From Arthrobacter wenxiniae (lineage in GTDB: Bacteria; Actinomycetota; Actinomycetes; Actinomycetales; Micrococcaceae), in NCBI RefSeq assembly GCF_013376105.1, contig NZ_JAAMFM010000038.1, positions 1 through 38,026 on the forward strand: a stretch of 38,026 nt of DNA, given 5' to 3'. Below, piece by piece: positions 8,022-16,479 of the stretch (the first letter of the stretch is position 1; every line of letters begins with the position of its first letter). The notes beneath the pieces are model-generated. The model saw only the letters and a program-made list of their open reading frames with translations, searched no databases and was not told the DNA's origin. A program made the translations under genes and the position numbers.

Positions 8022-8885
8022 ATGTTGATGAACGGCATCGATCTGCTCGACGTAGCAAACAAGAACAACTTCGCCGTCCCGGCGTTTAACGTCAGCGACT
8101 ACGCCATGATGAACGGTCTATTTGAAGTCAGTGAGGAGAAGGACTCACCGCTCATCGTCGCCATCCACCCGGACGAACTCAGCCACATCGGCGTCGACAT
8201 GCTGCCGGCCATCATCGCCAGGGCGCACCGGTCCACCGTCCCCGTCACCATCCACCTGGACCACGGCGCCAGCTACGAGCAAGTGCTGCTGGCCATCAAG
8301 AGCGGCTTCACCTCCGTCATGATCGACGGCTCCCTGCTCCCCTTCGATGAGAATGTGGCCATCACCAAGAAGGTGGTGGACGCTGCACACGCAGTGGGCA
8401 TCTCCGTCGAGGGCGAGCTGGGCACCATTGGGAAGACTGACGGCAACGCCGAGGCCGGCACCGACACCATCATCTACACGGACCCCGACGACGCCGTACG
8501 GTTCATTGCAGAAACCGGCGTGGACAGTCTGGCCATCGCCATCGGCACCTGCCACGGTCTGTACCCGCAGGGTGTCACCCCTGAGCTGAAACTCGACTTG
8601 CTCCAGCAGATTCAAGAGAAGGTCTGCATCCCTCTGGTGCTGCACGGCGGCTCCAACAACCCGGACGAGGAGATCGGCAAGTCGGTGTCTCTGGGCGTCA
8701 ACAAGATCAACATCTCCAGCGATATAAAGACCGCCTATCATGACAAGATGCGCGAGATTCTGGCCACAGATGCCTCGGTGCGCGAGCCGAACACCATCCA
8801 GCCGCCTTGCATCGCCGCCATGAAAGTGACGGCCGCGCAGAAGATCGACCTGTTCAACGCCGCCGGCAAGGCAGCGCTTTACTAA
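8022..8885 (+). CDS. Class II ketose-bisphosphate aldolase (Fba/GatY/KbaY type)
   Basis: A 287-residue zinc-dependent aldolase that cleaves a ketose 1,6-bisphosphate to dihydroxyacetone phosphate and an aldehyde. Visible key residues are D80 (catalytic) and H81 (zinc) in IHLDHGAS, H179 (zinc) in GTCHGLYP and H208 (zinc) in VLHGGSN. The length and the KINISSDIKTAYH block fit the short fructose/tagatose-bisphosphate group. CAGGAG precedes the ATG at 8022; a second ATG follows two codons later. It sits between the importer and an ADP-dependent kinase homologue, so the product of that kinase is the likely substrate. Fructose versus tagatose stereochemistry cannot be told by eye. Confidence 0.9.
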   Translation: MLMNGIDLLDVANKNNFAVPAFNVSDYAMMNGLFEVSEEKDSPLIVAIHPDELSHIGVDMLPAIIARAHRSTVPVTIHLDHGASYEQVLLAIKSGFTSVMIDGSLLPFDENVAITKKVVDAAHAVGISVEGELGTIGKTDGNAEAGTDTIIYTDPDDAVRFIAETGVDSLAIAIGTCHGLYPQGVTPELKLDLLQQIQEKVCIPLVLHGGSNNPDEEIGKSVSLGVNKINISSDIKTAYHDKMREILATDASVREPNTIQPPCIAAMKVTAAQKIDLFNAAGKAALY

Positions 8886-8904
8886 GAGAAGGAACCGTTC
8901 CACT

Positions 8905-10104
8905 ATGAATAACAAACTCGTACTCGGGCTGGGCGGTACGGTCGACTACGAGATCGTGTGGGACTCCTCGGTGATTGAAGGGCTGATTTCGGAGTACCGC
9001 GTCAGCGCCTCCGAACTCAGCGCTTCAATCCCGGTCGACAGCGAGCGAGCCCTGCTCCTCACCCTGCTGGCATTCCTGCGCGACGGCGTGGGCGGGGAAC
9101 GGTTCGTGACGTCCTCGGACATCGTCGAGCAGTTCGCGAGCCGGTTCGATCGCAGGTTGACGCTCGGCGGCACCTGCGTGCGGGCAGCACTGGCGATGCG
9201 TGCTCTCGGCGTGGACAGCACCGTGCACCTGGTGAGCATTGACGACACCGTCCGGGAGCTGTTGCCGGCCGGCGTTGACTACCTGTGCAGCGCATCGGAG
9301 GACACCACCGACCCGCACCTGATTGTGCAGTACCCGGAGGGCGAACGGATCCGCAGCGGCGACATCGACCTGGTGATGCCGCACCCGAACCGGGTCATCT
9401 ACGCCAATGACCCTCCCAATCGCGAGCTCCAACTCAGCGCCGGGCTGGGGGCGGCGCTTGCCGAGGCCGAGGTGTTTATGGTCTCCGGCTTCAACTCCAT
9501 CCAGGAACCGGACGTGCTGGAACAGCGGTTGGTGAGCCTGAAGGAACACATGGCGCAGCTGCCTGCTTCCGCGGTGGTTTTCTACGAGGATGCCGGCTTC
9601 CATGTTCCTGAGATGAGCCAGCAGGTCCGTGACTCGATTGTAGGCGCGGTGGATATTTACAGCATGAACGAGGACGAAATGCAGGCCTACGTGGGCCGGC
9701 CTCTGGACCTGCTGGACGTGGGCGGCATGTGCGATGCTCTGGCGGAACTGCAGGACCTCATTCCGGCGGACGCTTTGGTGGTGCACAGCAAGTATTGGTC
9801 GCTGGCGTATGGTGCCGACGCCGCTAAGCACGACGCTGGCCTGCGGGGCGGGATCACCATGGCCAGCACCAGGTACCGTCACGGCGACGGCTTCACGGCA
9901 GCGGATTACGAGTCTGTGGCCGAGCTCAGCCCCAACGCCTTGGGAGCAGAGTTTGCCGAGTCGATCAACACGAAGCTGGGCGACTCAGTCCACTGCCTCC
10001 CAGGCATCACGATCGACGTAGAGCATCCCACCACGATCGGCCTGGGCGACACCTTCGTGGGCGGCTTTGTGGCGGCCCTGCACCGCCATTCGATAGCACA
10101 TTGA
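8905..10104 (+). CDS. ADP-dependent sugar kinase family protein (ADPGK/ADP-PFK-like)
   Basis: A 399-residue ribokinase-fold protein most like the ADP-dependent glucokinase/phosphofructokinase family (PF04587), best known from archaea and animals. Supporting blocks are GLGGTVDYE near the N-terminus, the substrate-handling stretch VIYANDPPNREL, VFMVSGFNSIQ, VDIYSMNEDEMQAYVG and the catalytic GLGDTFVGG at the C-terminus, where the Asp is the expected base. AGAAGGA precedes the ATG. As the last gene of the operon after a class II aldolase, it probably makes the bisphosphate that the aldolase splits. Use of ADP rather than ATP, and the sugar, are inferred from family only. Confidence 0.75.
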   Translation: MNNKLVLGLGGTVDYEIVWDSSVIEGLISEYRVSASELSASIPVDSERALLLTLLAFLRDGVGGERFVTSSDIVEQFASRFDRRLTLGGTCVRAALAMRALGVDSTVHLVSIDDTVRELLPAGVDYLCSASEDTTDPHLIVQYPEGERIRSGDIDLVMPHPNRVIYANDPPNRELQLSAGLGAALAEAEVFMVSGFNSIQEPDVLEQRLVSLKEHMAQLPASAVVFYEDAGFHVPEMSQQVRDSIVGAVDIYSMNEDEMQAYVGRPLDLLDVGGMCDALAELQDLIPADALVVHSKYWSLAYGADAAKHDAGLRGGITMASTRYRHGDGFTAADYESVAELSPNALGAEFAESINTKLGDSVHCLPGITIDVEHPTTIGLGDTFVGGFVAALHRHSIAH

Positions 10105-10539
10105 TGCAGGTATCACGTCGACTCGATAGAGAACCAAGGTCCTCGTTCGAGATTCTTGATGGCAGCTGAACGAAAACGGGCCGAGACAGCTATTCGACGC
10201 ACTTGATTTCGACGAAGTTATTACAGGACCGCATACATTGCCTCGCTGCGTCCTGGCCGTCAACGTCTCGCTGACCAACGTGGAGACTCTCCCCTGGAGG
10301 TGAGTTCAATACTGGCAGCCTCCTGCTCAGCACGAGCGCAATGAGGCTTTCAAAGTGTCAGGACGGAAAAACACGTTGGAGATTGAACGAATGCGCCGGA
10401 TGGCAGCCGGCACCCGGCGGAGAGTCACTCACGGCACGCAAGATGCACGGCGGAGACAAACCCAGTGGCAAAGGCGGAGCCGCTACCGCAAGGGAATAGC
10501 CGCAGGCGGGATGGCCCCGTTCGGTTGGCCTTGGACGGG
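10105..10539. other. Gene-free stretch with a possible coding remnant at 10160-10303
   Basis: A + strand frame from 10160 to TGA 10303 reads about 47 plausible residues (starting WQLNENGPRQLFDALDFDEV) with coding-like third bases but no start. It may be the tail of a decayed gene. The frame at 10355-10543 is Arg-rich and unconvincing. No terminator with a good stem is visible after the kinase gene. Confidence 0.35.
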
Positions 10540-10962
10540 CTAATTGTTGCGCTGTCTTTCCATCCAGCGCGAGGGGGCGGCTAACGGTTCGAACCCGAAC
10601 TTTGCGTAAAGACCCTGGGCGTCCTCCGTAGCCAGAAGCATGCGCTTCAAGTTCAGCGGCTCGAATACATCCATTACCCCGTTAATGAGGGCGACGCCGA
10701 TACCCTGCCCCCGGACCTCTGCAGCGACAAACACATCGCAAAGCCAGGCAAAAGTGACGCCGTCCGTGACTACACGTGCGTAAGCGAGCTGCCGGCCCGA
10801 CCCTGTCTCATAAACGCCGAAATTTCGGGATCCTTCAATCGCCCGGTCTTGCGTTGCACGGGACCTTCCCTCCGCCCAGTAGCTCTCCTCGCTGAGCCAC
10901 TGATGCACTTGTTCCCGATCGATATCGGCATCATCTGCAGAGAAACGGTAGATCGAATTCAT
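10540..10962 (-). CDS. GNAT-family N-acetyltransferase
   Basis: With the start at 10962 the product is 140 residues and begins MNSIYRFSADDAD. The acetyl-CoA binding motif A is visible as DVFVAAEVRGQGIGVALI (Q/RxxGxG/A), followed by an ALYAKFGFEPL-type motif B (QGLYAKFGFEPL). Residues upstream of this Met lack family features, and GGTGGG lies just before it, so I chose it over the longer frame to 11073. It transfers an acetyl group from acetyl-CoA to an amine; the substrate is unknown. It is not in an obvious operon. Confidence 0.85.
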   Translation of the reverse strand: MNSIYRFSADDADIDREQVHQWLSEESYWAEGRSRATQDRAIEGSRNFGVYETGSGRQLAYARVVTDGVTFAWLCDVFVAAEVRGQGIGVALINGVMDVFEPLNLKRMLLATEDAQGLYAKFGFEPLAAPSRWMERQRNN

Positions 10963-11209
10963 CCCACCATCCAACCACAACTCATGCACCCCCCTTCGGC
11001 CCGTCATGTTCCCCTCCATTGGCGGCCGAATCGACGCTTCGCTTCCCGACCGTAGCGCCCCCCCACGTGCCACTACCGGGACGAGTCGTCCGTGTTCTGC
11101 CGGGCGGCCTGATTTGCCAGCAAGGCGAGGGCTTTCTCACTCGCATCGCGAATCCGATGCAACGCACCAACAACGCTGATGCTGGCAAACAGTGGCTTGG
11201 ACGGCGGGC

Positions 11210-12307
11210 TTAGGCCGTGGGCTTGGAGCGGAGGTAGTCGCGCAGGCCCGGTATGGCGAAATCCACCTTGCCGTGCCCTGCGGGTTCGATGAGTCCTTCC
11301 TCGATGAGTCGGAGGCGGTAGTTGGCGACAAGGTTTGATTTGGCCCCGAGCCTTCTGCCAATGTCGCTGGCCGTTGCCGCACTGTCGTCTTGGGCCATGG
11401 CATGAAGGAATTCAAGGTCCTTGGGCGATGCCGTGGACAGTGCCGCCTCGACCACGGTGCGTGCATTGCGGCGGTTGGCTGCCTCGATGGCCCGGCCGAC
11501 AGCCGGACCGTCCAGTACGCCGTCATGGTTTTCGGCTTCCCGCCACAGGAAGTAGCCGACTAGCTGGATGAGGAAGGGGTAGCCGCCTGTAGCCTCCGCA
11601 GCCCGGCGCAGCAGGGCCGGAGCAATGCTGAAGGTCGCTTCCTGGAATGTTTCGGTGAAGGATGTTTCCACTTCATGGATCGCGGCGGCATGCAGGTCGA
11701 TCTTGTCAGCGCGGCGCAAAAAGGTTGCCACACCTTCGTTGAGCAGATCTGAGACGGCAGCTGGCAGCCCCGCGAAGACCAGGGCGACTGGCAGCCGGTC
11801 CTGGATGAAGTGCTGGACGCTGGCGGCCAGTTGGGCCAGTTCGGTTCGATTGGCGGCGTGGATCTCATCAACCGTGATGACCAACCCGGTGCCGTGCGTA
11901 TCCAGGAGGGCAAGCAGCTGTTCGCCGATATTCCGCCAGGCAACCTGGCGTTCGGGCGGCAGTTGGGTGGTGATGCTGAATCCGGCAGCGGCGATGGCGG
12001 TGATACGGCGGGTTCGCGGACCATCACCCAGTTCCTCGGAGATCTGGAGCATGGCTTCACCGATCCTGGCCATGAAACCATCCGTCGCCGTTTCCGCGAT
12101 CACGGCCCATCCATGCTCCCGGGCCAGGTCATGGGTCTCCCCAAGCATGACCGTCTTGCCGATGCCGCGGGCCCCGGTAAAGATGGCCAACAGGCCCGGA
12201 GCGCCGGACCCCAGACTCAGGCCATAGCTAAATTCATCCAAAAGTCCCTCGCGGCCAATAATGTGCGGTGGGGTGGCGCCAGCCGAAGGGCGAAAAGGGT
12301 TGTCCAC
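11210..12307 (-). CDS. AAA/STAND-like ATPase with C-terminal winged helix
   Basis: A 365-residue protein. Walker A is GARGIGKT (45-52), Walker B LVITVDEIH (142-150), and a sensor-like region follows. A C-terminal winged-helix segment (about 285-360, ASDIGRRLGAKSNLVANYRLRLIEEGLI) could bind DNA. The architecture resembles the Orc1/Cdc6-like and archaeal-ATPase AAA_16 proteins common on mobile elements; its role here is unknown. The GTG start at 12307 is preceded by AAAGGA. A cluster of TGAGT iterons lies directly upstream, suggesting autoregulation. It stands alone between the two catabolic clusters, so it may serve the island rather than metabolism. Confidence 0.85.
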   Translation of the reverse strand: MDNPFRPSAGATPPHIIGREGLLDEFSYGLSLGSGAPGLLAIFTGARGIGKTVMLGETHDLAREHGWAVIAETATDGFMARIGEAMLQISEELGDGPRTRRITAIAAAGFSITTQLPPERQVAWRNIGEQLLALLDTHGTGLVITVDEIHAANRTELAQLAASVQHFIQDRLPVALVFAGLPAAVSDLLNEGVATFLRRADKIDLHAAAIHEVETSFTETFQEATFSIAPALLRRAAEATGGYPFLIQLVGYFLWREAENHDGVLDGPAVGRAIEAANRRNARTVVEAALSTASPKDLEFLHAMAQDDSAATASDIGRRLGAKSNLVANYRLRLIEEGLIEPAGHGKVDFAIPGLRDYLRSKPTA

Positions 12308-12321
12308 GCGGGCATCCTTTG

Positions 12322-12372
12322 TGAGTTCTTATGAGTTCTATGAGTATGACACTCCATATGAGTTCTGTGAGT
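12322..12372. promoter_or_regulatory. Iteron-like operator of five TGAGT units
   Basis: TGAGT occurs at 12322, 12332, 12341, 12359 and 12368, that is at 9-10 bp steps with one 18-bp step. Four copies extend toward TGAGTTCT or TGAGTAC. They lie 15-65 bp upstream of the GTG start of the ATPase gene, between its ribosome site and probable promoter. The helical phasing suggests binding of a multimer, possibly the ATPase itself. Confidence 0.5.
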
Positions 12373-12379
12373 ACATATT

Positions 12380-12569
12380 CCTGGAAAGGACTCGCTCCCA
12401 GTAGATTTATTCCGAAAACTCCGGCCCCGTTCGCCTGCCGCCGCCGGCAGTCCCCATGAGCCTAATCAGGTGGCGCCACCGGCCGCACTTTGCAGACTCG
12501 GCATGCCGTGCCCCGTTCGGAAACCACAGGGAACCGCCGTGCTGGCGACCGACCTGCCGGGCCACGCTT
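12380..12569. other. Intergenic stretch with short palindromes
   Basis: No gene is supported. CTGCCG/CGGCAG forms a 6-bp stem with a 4-base loop at 12435-12450, and GGTGGCGCCACC is a 12-bp palindrome at 12469-12480. These may end transcription of the LacI-family gene, which reads toward them, but neither has a T-run. Confidence 0.4.
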
Positions 12570-13595
12570 TTAGTCAAATTGCCTTGGGGGGCCGCTCGAT
12601 GCCCTGGGAATTAGGGTGGGCATGGCTTTGCGTATGCGGGGTCCCATGTCCGGGTTGAAAACGAGGTCGATTGCGGTTCCGGCGATTTGAGCCAGGGGAA
12701 CGTGGACCGATGACAGGGGCGTGGAGAGCCTGGCTGAGAGGGGTATGTCGTTGTATCCGACGAGGGCCAGGTCCTCGCCGATGGCGACGCCGAAGCGGTG
12801 TGCCGCCGCGATCACTCCCAAAGCGATGTTGTCGTTGGCTGCGAACACTGCGGTTGGGCGGTTCGCGGCGTGCCCGCCGAGGATTGTTTCTCCGGCGGTG
12901 TACCCGTTTTCAATGCCGTAACCGGCGGCGAGCAGCCATTTTGCGGGCGCGTCGATGCCGGCCTCGGCAAAAGCCCTGCGTGCGCCCGCGAGCCGGCCGA
13001 CGGCACTGGAGGTAAAGGAAGGCCCGGTCACTACCGCGATGTCACGGTGGCCCAAATCGATAAGATGGCGGACCGCCAAATAGCCGCCGACTTCGTCGTC
13101 ACCTAGTGAGGAGGGACTTACGCCGTCGGTGCGCAGGACCAGGGCGTGCGCCACGCCGCGTTTGCGAAGCCGCCGGGGCAGTTCGTCATCGAGTCGGGCC
13201 GTTGCGAGGATCAGGCCGTCGACGTTGCGGTCCAAAAGCGTTTCGGCGGCACGTTGTTCGTCGTCGGGATCGTCCCCGCTTGTGGCGACCATGGCGAAGT
13301 ATCCCCGGCTGGATGCGGCGCGCTCGAGTTCCTCGAACATCAGCGCCATGACGGTATCACTGAGGCGTGGAACGAGCACTCCCAACGTTCGGGTTTCCCC
13401 CCGCCGGAGACTGGACGCGAAGGAGTTTCGACGGTAGCCGAGCCGTTCTGCAACTTCCCGGACATGCTCGGCCGCCGCTGAACGCGAAGCTGTGCCCCGA
13501 TCATCCAAGGCGCGGCTGGCAGTGGAAAGACTGACCCCGCTGGCCGCGGCCACGTCCTTGAGGGTGATACTTGCGCCGGCGGCAGTGGGTTCCAT
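12570..13595 (-). CDS. LacI-family transcriptional regulator
   Basis: About 341 residues from the ATG at 13595. The N-terminal LacI helix-turn-helix is ITLKDVAAASGVSLSTASRALDD with the hinge region NSFASSLRRGETRTLGVLVP, followed by a periplasmic-binding-protein-like sensor (DGLILATARL, VFAANDNIALGV, LVGYNDIPLSARLSTPLSSV). The longer frame to 13706 adds a Cys/Arg-rich N-terminus that no family member has, so the internal Met is used. It is divergent from the DHDPS-family gene, whose promoter overlaps a typical LacI palindrome at 13690, so it most likely represses that operon. Confidence 0.9.
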   Translation of the reverse strand: MEPTAAGASITLKDVAAASGVSLSTASRALDDRGTASRSAAAEHVREVAERLGYRRNSFASSLRRGETRTLGVLVPRLSDTVMALMFEELERAASSRGYFAMVATSGDDPDDEQRAAETLLDRNVDGLILATARLDDELPRRLRKRGVAHALVLRTDGVSPSSLGDDEVGGYLAVRHLIDLGHRDIAVVTGPSFTSSAVGRLAGARRAFAEAGIDAPAKWLLAAGYGIENGYTAGETILGGHAANRPTAVFAANDNIALGVIAAAHRFGVAIGEDLALVGYNDIPLSARLSTPLSSVHVPLAQIAGTAIDLVFNPDMGPRIRKAMPTLIPRASSGPPRQFD

Positions 13596-13660
13596 GCGAA
13601 TTCTCCCATTCACGAATGTCCTACACGACACTCTATTTCGTTCTAGTGAACAACTGGCCC

Positions 13661-13715
13661 TTGACAGTGAGATGAGACACGTTGCAAAATGAAAACGTTC
13701 CCGCAATCGTTTTCA
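13661..13715 (+). promoter_or_regulatory. Promoter with adjoining LacI-type operator
   Basis: TTGACA (13661-13666), an 18-bp spacer and CAAAAT (13685-13690) form a promoter. Directly downstream TGAAAACG (13690-13697) and CGTTTTCA (13708-13715) form an inverted repeat with a 10-bp spacer. TGAAAACG-type half-sites are typical for LacI-family proteins. Binding there would block transcription of the aldolase-MFS operon, which starts at 13758. Confidence 0.65.
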
Positions 13716-13757
13716 CAGTCTAGCGGGATTACGATCAACAAGACAGAGGTAGTTCTG

Positions 13758-14693
13758 ATGACCATCGATCTTCGCGGGCTTGTTCCCGCACCGGTAACAC
13801 CGTTCAACCGTGACGGCAGCGTTGACGTCGACTCAATCCACCGCCTCGGTGGCTGGCTGGCTGGCGTCGAGGGTGTCAAGGGCCTGGTTGTCCTTGGCCA
13901 TGCGGGCGAAGGAACATTCCTTACCCAGGACGAGCAGGCACTCGTCATCCGTTCTTTCAGGGAGGCAGTCAATGACTCTTTGCCGATCATTGCCGGCATC
14001 ACCGGCGAGGGGAACATGGTCGCGGCCGTAGAAGCGAAGCGTGCCGTCGACGCCGGTGCCGCCGCCGGCCTGGTCTACCCATCCCACGGATGGCTTCGCT
14101 TCGGCTACCAAAAAGGCGCCCCCCAGACCCGCTACAAGGAAATCTACGAGACATCCGGCCTGCCGCTGATTCTCTTCCAGTACCCGGACGCCACCAAGGC
14201 GAGCTACGATCTCGAGACCCAGCTGGAGATCGCGGGCCAGGAGGGGGTGTTCGCCACCAAAAATGGTGTCCGGAACATGAAGCGGTGGGACACCGAAATT
14301 CCCGTGCTGCGCGCCACCTACCCGGACCTGCAGATCCTCACCTGCCATGACGAGTACCTTCTGCACACCATGTTCGATGTCGATGGCGCCCTGGTCGGCT
14401 ACGGCGGGCTCGCCCCCGAGCCCCTCGTGGAGCTGATCGCAGCCGGCAAGGCCAAGAACTATGCGGCCGCCCGCGCCATCCACGACCGCCTCTTGCCGGT
14501 AACCAAAACGGTCTACCACCGCGGATCACACATGGAGGGCACCGTCGCCCTGAAGGAAGGACTTGTCGCCCGCGGAATTCTCGAGCACGCCACAGTCCGG
14601 CGCCCGCTGCTGCCCCTGGCCGACGGTGCCGGCGATGAAATCGCCCAGGCTCTGAAGTCAGCGAATCTCGGCAGCGTCACCGTCCCGGCCTGA
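13758..14693 (+). CDS. Dihydrodipicolinate synthase/N-acetylneuraminate lyase family aldolase
   Basis: A 311-residue class I, Schiff-base aldolase/dehydratase of the DapA superfamily. It starts MTIDLRGLVPAPVTPF, with the catalytic tyrosine Y142 in FQYPD and the Schiff-base lysine K168 in FATKNG. The usual GTTGE block is GHAGEG (48-53), so it is probably not a true DapA. The ATG at 13758 follows AGAGG; a longer frame from 13689 would start inside the operator. It lies between a LacI regulator and an MFS carboxylate/sugar-type transporter, so cleavage or dehydration of an imported sugar acid or keto-acid is likely. The substrate cannot be read from the sequence. Confidence 0.85.
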   Translation: MTIDLRGLVPAPVTPFNRDGSVDVDSIHRLGGWLAGVEGVKGLVVLGHAGEGTFLTQDEQALVIRSFREAVNDSLPIIAGITGEGNMVAAVEAKRAVDAGAAAGLVYPSHGWLRFGYQKGAPQTRYKEIYETSGLPLILFQYPDATKASYDLETQLEIAGQEGVFATKNGVRNMKRWDTEIPVLRATYPDLQILTCHDEYLLHTMFDVDGALVGYGGLAPEPLVELIAAGKAKNYAAARAIHDRLLPVTKTVYHRGSHMEGTVALKEGLVARGILEHATVRRPLLPLADGAGDEIAQALKSANLGSVTVPA

Positions 14694-14706
14694 TCCCCGA
14701 TTTCCA

Positions 14707-14735
14707 GGGATGGCGGGCTGACCGCCCGCCATCCC
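14707..14735 (+). terminator. Perfect hairpin between the aldolase and MFS genes
   Basis: GGGATGGCGGGC (14707-14718) pairs with GCCCGCCATCCC (14724-14735) around a 5-base loop, a 12-bp GC-rich stem 14 bp after the aldolase stop. No T-run follows. It may terminate some transcripts or stabilise the upstream message, lowering the level of transporter mRNA. Confidence 0.65.
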
Positions 14736-14808
14736 TCCTCCCAACTTCTTTACTCTCCACCTTGGTCAACGACGACCCCAGCGCGCAGCTGGAGAAGGAG
14801 GCATCGCA

Positions 14809-16176
14809 ATGAGCGAGCCACAAACGACCTCCCATGCCCTCACGCACCACCGAGGTCCCATGGCCGACCGTGCAGGAACCGCCCAGTCAAGCGGACTCTC
14901 AATGCTCTACACACGCAGGGAGATCCGGTTCATCCTGGCCTTTGCCCTGCTCGGAACACTCTTTGACGGCGCTGAGCTGAACTTGATCGGCTACCCCCTC
15001 GCCTACGTCTCCGCCAGCCTCCACGTCTCCACACTGGCCCTGATCAAGGTCGCCACAGTACAAGGCTTCGCGTCCATCCTTGGCGGCTTTGTCTTCGGCT
15101 CACTCGGGGACATCCTAGGCCGCCGCCGGACCTTCGCCATCTCCGTCATAGCATTCGGCATCGCCGCCACATGGGGAGGCCTGGCCACAGGCTACGATTC
15201 CTTCCTCCTCTCCAGGCTGCTGGCCGGAGTCGGCATGGGCGGGCTGTTCGGGCTCTCATTCTCCATGTTCACCGAATGCTGGCAAACAAAAAAACGTGGC
15301 ACCATGGGCGGAATCATTCAATCGATGTATTTCGTCGGCGAAATCCTCACCGAAGGCATCCTCTTCTTTTTCCTGACCACGCTGGGCCACGACCTCGGCT
15401 GGCGCGCCGGGTACATCACCGTCGGCCTGACCAGCCTCGTCATCGGAATCGCGTCCCTGAAACTCCTGCCCGAGTCCAAACAATGGCTGGTCTACCAGGA
15501 ACACCGCAAGGCCGGAACCCTTCCCGACGAGCTGCGCCGCTCCAAGGTCCCCGTGTTCGACATCTTCCGCCCCCGATTCGTGTACGGCACCGTGGTCTTC
15601 ATGGTCCTCTCCACAGCGATGTTCCTGACAACCAACTCAGTCGGCGCCTACCTGTCCACGTACCTGCTCAAAACCCAAAAACTAAACCTGCCCACAGTCA
15701 GCCTCATCGTCCTCCTTGGCTACATCGCCACCATCATCACCTACTCAGTCACGGGCATCATCTCCGACCGGGTCCGCCGCAAGTACGCCTTCACCCTGGC
15801 ATCCGTCTTCGGCACCATCGGATTTACCTGGTTCCTCTGGCTGCTGACCACCGGCAATGCGCACATCACCGCCAACTTCTGGAGCGCACCCACCTTCTGG
15901 GCCCTCATGATGTGCACCGGGGCCGCCGGTGGATTCGGCGTACTCGGGGTCTGGATGTCCGAATTCTTCCCAACCCGCATCCGATCCACCGGAGCCAGCG
16001 CCAGCTACTACGTCGGACGCGGCCTCGGAGCCGGAATTTTCCCCCTCTTCGCACTCACCATCGCCGGCGCCGTCCCATTCGCCCTCGCCCTCGGCATTAT
16101 CGGTCCCCTCGCCGGCGTCTTGTTCTCGGTCTTTGCCCCCGACCGCACCGGACGAACCATCGCTGACCTCGAATAA
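14809..16176 (+). CDS. MFS transporter (sugar acid/carboxylate-type)
   Basis: A 455-residue major facilitator with about 12 transmembrane segments and a cytosolic N-terminal tail of about 45 residues. The loop 2-3 signature is GSLGDILGRRRTF and its second-half relative GIISDRVRRKYAF. An acidic-aromatic first helix (LLGTLFDGAELNLIGYPL) and WMSEFFPTRIRSTGASASYYVGR resemble the metabolite:proton symporter and sialate/aromatic acid branches. GGAGAAGGAGG precedes the ATG. It is the second gene of the LacI-controlled operon and probably imports the substrate of the aldolase-family enzyme. Confidence 0.9.
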   Translation: MSEPQTTSHALTHHRGPMADRAGTAQSSGLSMLYTRREIRFILAFALLGTLFDGAELNLIGYPLAYVSASLHVSTLALIKVATVQGFASILGGFVFGSLGDILGRRRTFAISVIAFGIAATWGGLATGYDSFLLSRLLAGVGMGGLFGLSFSMFTECWQTKKRGTMGGIIQSMYFVGEILTEGILFFFLTTLGHDLGWRAGYITVGLTSLVIGIASLKLLPESKQWLVYQEHRKAGTLPDELRRSKVPVFDIFRPRFVYGTVVFMVLSTAMFLTTNSVGAYLSTYLLKTQKLNLPTVSLIVLLGYIATIITYSVTGIISDRVRRKYAFTLASVFGTIGFTWFLWLLTTGNAHITANFWSAPTFWALMMCTGAAGGFGVLGVWMSEFFPTRIRSTGASASYYVGRGLGAGIFPLFALTIAGAVPFALALGIIGPLAGVLFSVFAPDRTGRTIADLE

Positions 16177-16201
16177 AACGAGTCAAACCATATCGACCAC
16201 C

Positions 16202-16245
16202 CGGTTGCCTGTCCCCCACAAATTAATGAGGGGAACAGGCAACCG
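16202..16245 (+). terminator. Terminator hairpin after the MFS gene
   Basis: CGGTTGCCTGT (16202-16212) pairs with ACAGGCAACCG (16235-16245). After one mismatch the stem continues with four more C-G pairs, enclosing an AT-rich loop. It stands 25 bp beyond the MFS stop codon. A clear T-tract is absent. Confidence 0.65.
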
Positions 16246-16479
16246 ACACAGTCCGCAAGCGGGCGGTCGCACCGCAACCCCTCGCCCGGAATGCGATCAA
16301 ATGATTGCCACGGCGAACCCGTCAAATCGGCTAACCGTAAGTGCCGCAAAGAAGTGTGCATGCAGCGAAGCCCTCAACGAGGACCATACAGTCGTGGCTA
16401 GTGCCGACCCCATTCCCCGTTACCTTTTTAGTAGCCCCTCTAGTTGAGTAAGAATTGGGGTGGTTGGCCTGTCGGTCCC
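16246..16479. other. Intergenic stretch before the IS110 element
   Basis: Low-information DNA with no supported gene. The left boundary of the IS110-type element probably lies near 16440-16490, but IS110 elements lack terminal inverted repeats, so it cannot be fixed here. Confidence 0.4.

Noticed and set aside
2841-10104. Sulfoquinovose or PTS sugar pathway
   Set aside because: No sulfoquinovosidase, sulfo-specific aldolase or PTS component is present; transport is by an ABC importer and the aldolase is class II.
10355-10543. A 62-codon plus-strand frame
   Set aside because: Very Arg-rich, without a ribosome site or family match; probably noncoding.
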